Source: Planctomycetota bacterium
GTDB taxonomy: Bacteria; Planctomycetota; Planctomycetia; Pirellulales; Thermoguttaceae
Direction: 5' to 3'
Assembly: GCA_023621895.1 (NCBI GenBank)
Contig: JAMOAF010000148.1
Span: 1-6,461 of the forward strand
DNA: 6,461 bases
The notes under the pieces are model-generated. The model saw only the letters and a program-made list of their open reading frames with translations, was not told where the DNA came from and searched no databases. A program made the translations under genes and the position numbers. The stretch's first letter is position 1, and each line of letters begins with the position of its first letter. Below, piece after piece: positions 5,046 through 6,461 of this stretch.

Positions 5046-6461
5046 ATGAAACCCGTCCACCAGCAATCTGTCCTTGTCCTCTGCCACGCGGTGTTTACCG
5101 CCTGCTGCCTCTGGTCCGCCCTGGCCCCCACGCCGGGCGCCGCGGCCGAGCTCTGGGTCGGCGCCGCCACGGCCGACATCACGCCGGACCGGCCGATCCC
5201 GCTGACGGGCAACACCACCGTGCGAATCGGCCGCGAGATTCAGAGCCGGCTCACCGCCAACATACTGGCCCTGGAATCGCGGGATGGCCAGCGGTCGCTC
5301 GATCAGGCGATCCTCGTCGCCTGCGATCTATGTGTCATTCGACCCGGCATTCAAGAGGGATTCCGCAAACACCTGGCCGGCCGCCTGCCCGGCTTCGATC
5401 TGGGCAAGCTGGTCCTGGCCGCCACGCACACCCACACGGCGCCGGTGATCCTCCAGGACCGCTACGACGAGAAGGACTACGAGGATGCCATGCAGCCCAA
5501 GGAGTACGTGCCCTGGCTGTACGAGCAGATGGGCCAGGCGGTCGTCAAGGCCTGGGAGAGCCGGGCGAAAGGGGCGGCCGCTTGGGGCCTTGGCCATGCG
5601 GTCGCCGGTCACAGCCGCCGCGTGGTGTACAGCGACGGCAGCGTCAGGATGCACGGCGACACCAGCGTCCCCGAGTTCCGCGGCATCGAGGGCTATGAAG
5701 ACCACGCCGTCCAAATCCTCTGCTTCTACGACGCGCAGAAGCGGCTGAAGGCCGCGGCCATCACCCTGGCGACCACAGCGCAGGCTGAAGGCGGCGCCAA
5801 GGTCAGCGCCGACTTCTGGCACGATGTCCGCCGCTTGATCCACGAGCGCCACGGCGCGGAGGTGAGCGTCCTGGGATTCTGCGCTCCGGCCGGCGACCAG
5901 ACTCCCCGTGCGCAGGTCCGCAGGAAAAGCGAGATGCGGATGTGTGAATTTCGCGGATTGACCTACAACCAGGAAATCGGCCGCCGCGTGGCCAGCGCTT
6001 TCGAGGACGTGGCCGGCGTGATCGCCAAGGACATCCGGGCGGATGTTCCGCTCGTCCATCGCGTCGTGCCGCTGGAACTGCCCGCCCGGATCGTCACCGA
6101 AGCTGAATACGCGGTCGCCAAGAAAGTCTGCGACGACATCGATGCCAAGCAGACGCCCGCCAAGTCGGATCACTGGACGCGGACGCTCTACGGGTCGGTG
6201 GCCGATCGCCACCTGGCCCAGCAAAAGGGCGAGGCGAAGACCTACGAGATGGAATTGCACGTGCTGCGATTGGGCGACGTGGCGATCGCCACCAGTCCCT
6301 TCGAGCTATTCCTCGACTACGGTGTGCAGATCGAGGCTCGCAGCCCGGCCCTGCAAACCTTCCTCATCCAGTTGGCCGGCGCCGGCCGGCAGCACGCCTA
6401 CTATTTGCCGACGCCGCGGGCGATGGCGGGCGGCGAACTGAACGACAAGCCGTTTACCAAC
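5046..6461 (+). CDS. Exported neutral/alkaline non-lysosomal ceramidase-family protein, 3' end cut by the window
   Basis: The frame is open from ATG 5046 to the last base, 472 codons without a stop. Residues 1-34 form a signal peptide ending in GAAA before E35-L36, so the enzyme acts outside the cytoplasm. The mature part starts with VGAATADITP (38-47), the hallmark N terminus of the neutral ceramidase domain (PF04734), whose characterised members are zinc amidases cleaving ceramide to sphingosine and fatty acid. ATHTHTAP (H128, H130) matches the first zinc-ligand region. AGDQTPR (282-288) aligns with the nucleophile motif GDxSP, with T286 in the serine position. The second-ligand HP motif is not apparent; that region reads ITLATTAQAEGG (239-250), followed by VSADFWH. 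Near the window end, HAYYLPTPRAMAGGE fits the family's Tyr-containing Y(I/L)xT element, so probably only a few tens of residues are missing. These changes suggest a planctomycetal subfamily with an unproven substrate. Promoter and AGGAGG upstream; no partner gene is visible downstream. Confidence 0.85.
   Translation, partial: MKPVHQQSVLVLCHAVFTACCLWSALAPTPGAAAELWVGAATADITPDRPIPLTGNTTVRIGREIQSRLTANILALESRDGQRSLDQAILVACDLCVIRPGIQEGFRKHLAGRLPGFDLGKLVLAATHTHTAPVILQDRYDEKDYEDAMQPKEYVPWLYEQMGQAVVKAWESRAKGAAAWGLGHAVAGHSRRVVYSDGSVRMHGDTSVPEFRGIEGYEDHAVQILCFYDAQKRLKAAAITLATTAQAEGGAKVSADFWHDVRRLIHERHGAEVSVLGFCAPAGDQTPRAQVRRKSEMRMCEFRGLTYNQEIGRRVASAFEDVAGVIAKDIRADVPLVHRVVPLELPARIVTEAEYAVAKKVCDDIDAKQTPAKSDHWTRTLYGSVADRHLAQQKGEAKTYEMELHVLRLGDVAIATSPFELFLDYGVQIEARSPALQTFLIQLAGAGRQHAYYLPTPRAMAGGELNDKPFTN

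Noticed and set aside
4886..5698. A 270-codon + strand frame overlapping the ceramidase-family start
   Set aside because: The translation is Arg/Pro/Gly-rich without motifs, and it overlaps the supported gene in another frame.
5328..6260. A 310-codon open frame on the - strand opposite the ceramidase-family gene
   Set aside because: It mirrors the codon pattern of the real + strand gene, which has a signal peptide, AGGAGG and family motifs. The antisense translation shows no domain.
1..6461. Search for tRNA, rRNA, CRISPR array, insertion sequence ends or transposase
   Set aside because: I saw no cloverleaf, no regularly spaced long repeats with spacers, no transposase motifs and no terminal inverted repeats bounding a segment.

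Overview
The window is GC-rich and holds four coding regions in at least three transcription units, with no RNA gene, CRISPR array or insertion sequence that I can see. The mix of an exported lactonase of the 6-phosphogluconolactonase (7-bladed propeller) family, a long secreted glycoside hydrolase family 2 enzyme and an exported neutral-ceramidase-family protein is typical of Planctomycetes (Pirellulales-like) and, less strongly, of Verrucomicrobia. This taxonomic guess rests on remembered protein style, not on a marker gene.

Layout. Bases 1-251 are a leader region with two small hairpins, a 10-bp-phased run of AAATTCC-like units and a plausible sigma70-type promoter. Next comes a + strand lactonase gene (252-1394). 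Only 6 bp separate its stop from the stop of the - strand GH2 gene (1401-4241). A 322-bp gene-free stretch (4242-4563) upstream of the GH2 gene contains two pairs of overlapping inverted repeats. A short - strand helical ORF (4564-4953) follows; it opens with TTG directly after an in-frame stop and looks like the C-terminal remnant of a longer protein. Finally, a + strand ceramidase-family gene starts at 5046 with a good promoter and a perfect AGGAGG, and runs off the right end of the window still open after 472 codons.

How the genes may work together. All three long proteins begin with apparent export signals, so the shared theme is chemistry outside the cytoplasm. GH2 would remove a beta-linked sugar, the lactonase could open a sugar lactone, and the ceramidase-family enzyme would cleave an amide or a similar bond. 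A glycoconjugate or glycolipid degradation neighbourhood is possible. The genes are not one operon (+, -, -, +), so functional linkage is an inference only.

I do not find a clearly new multi-gene system. The points most worth a second look are the non-canonical active-site motif of the ceramidase-family protein, the truncated ORF, the inverted-repeat cluster at 4333-4496, and the phased repeat at 81-116.
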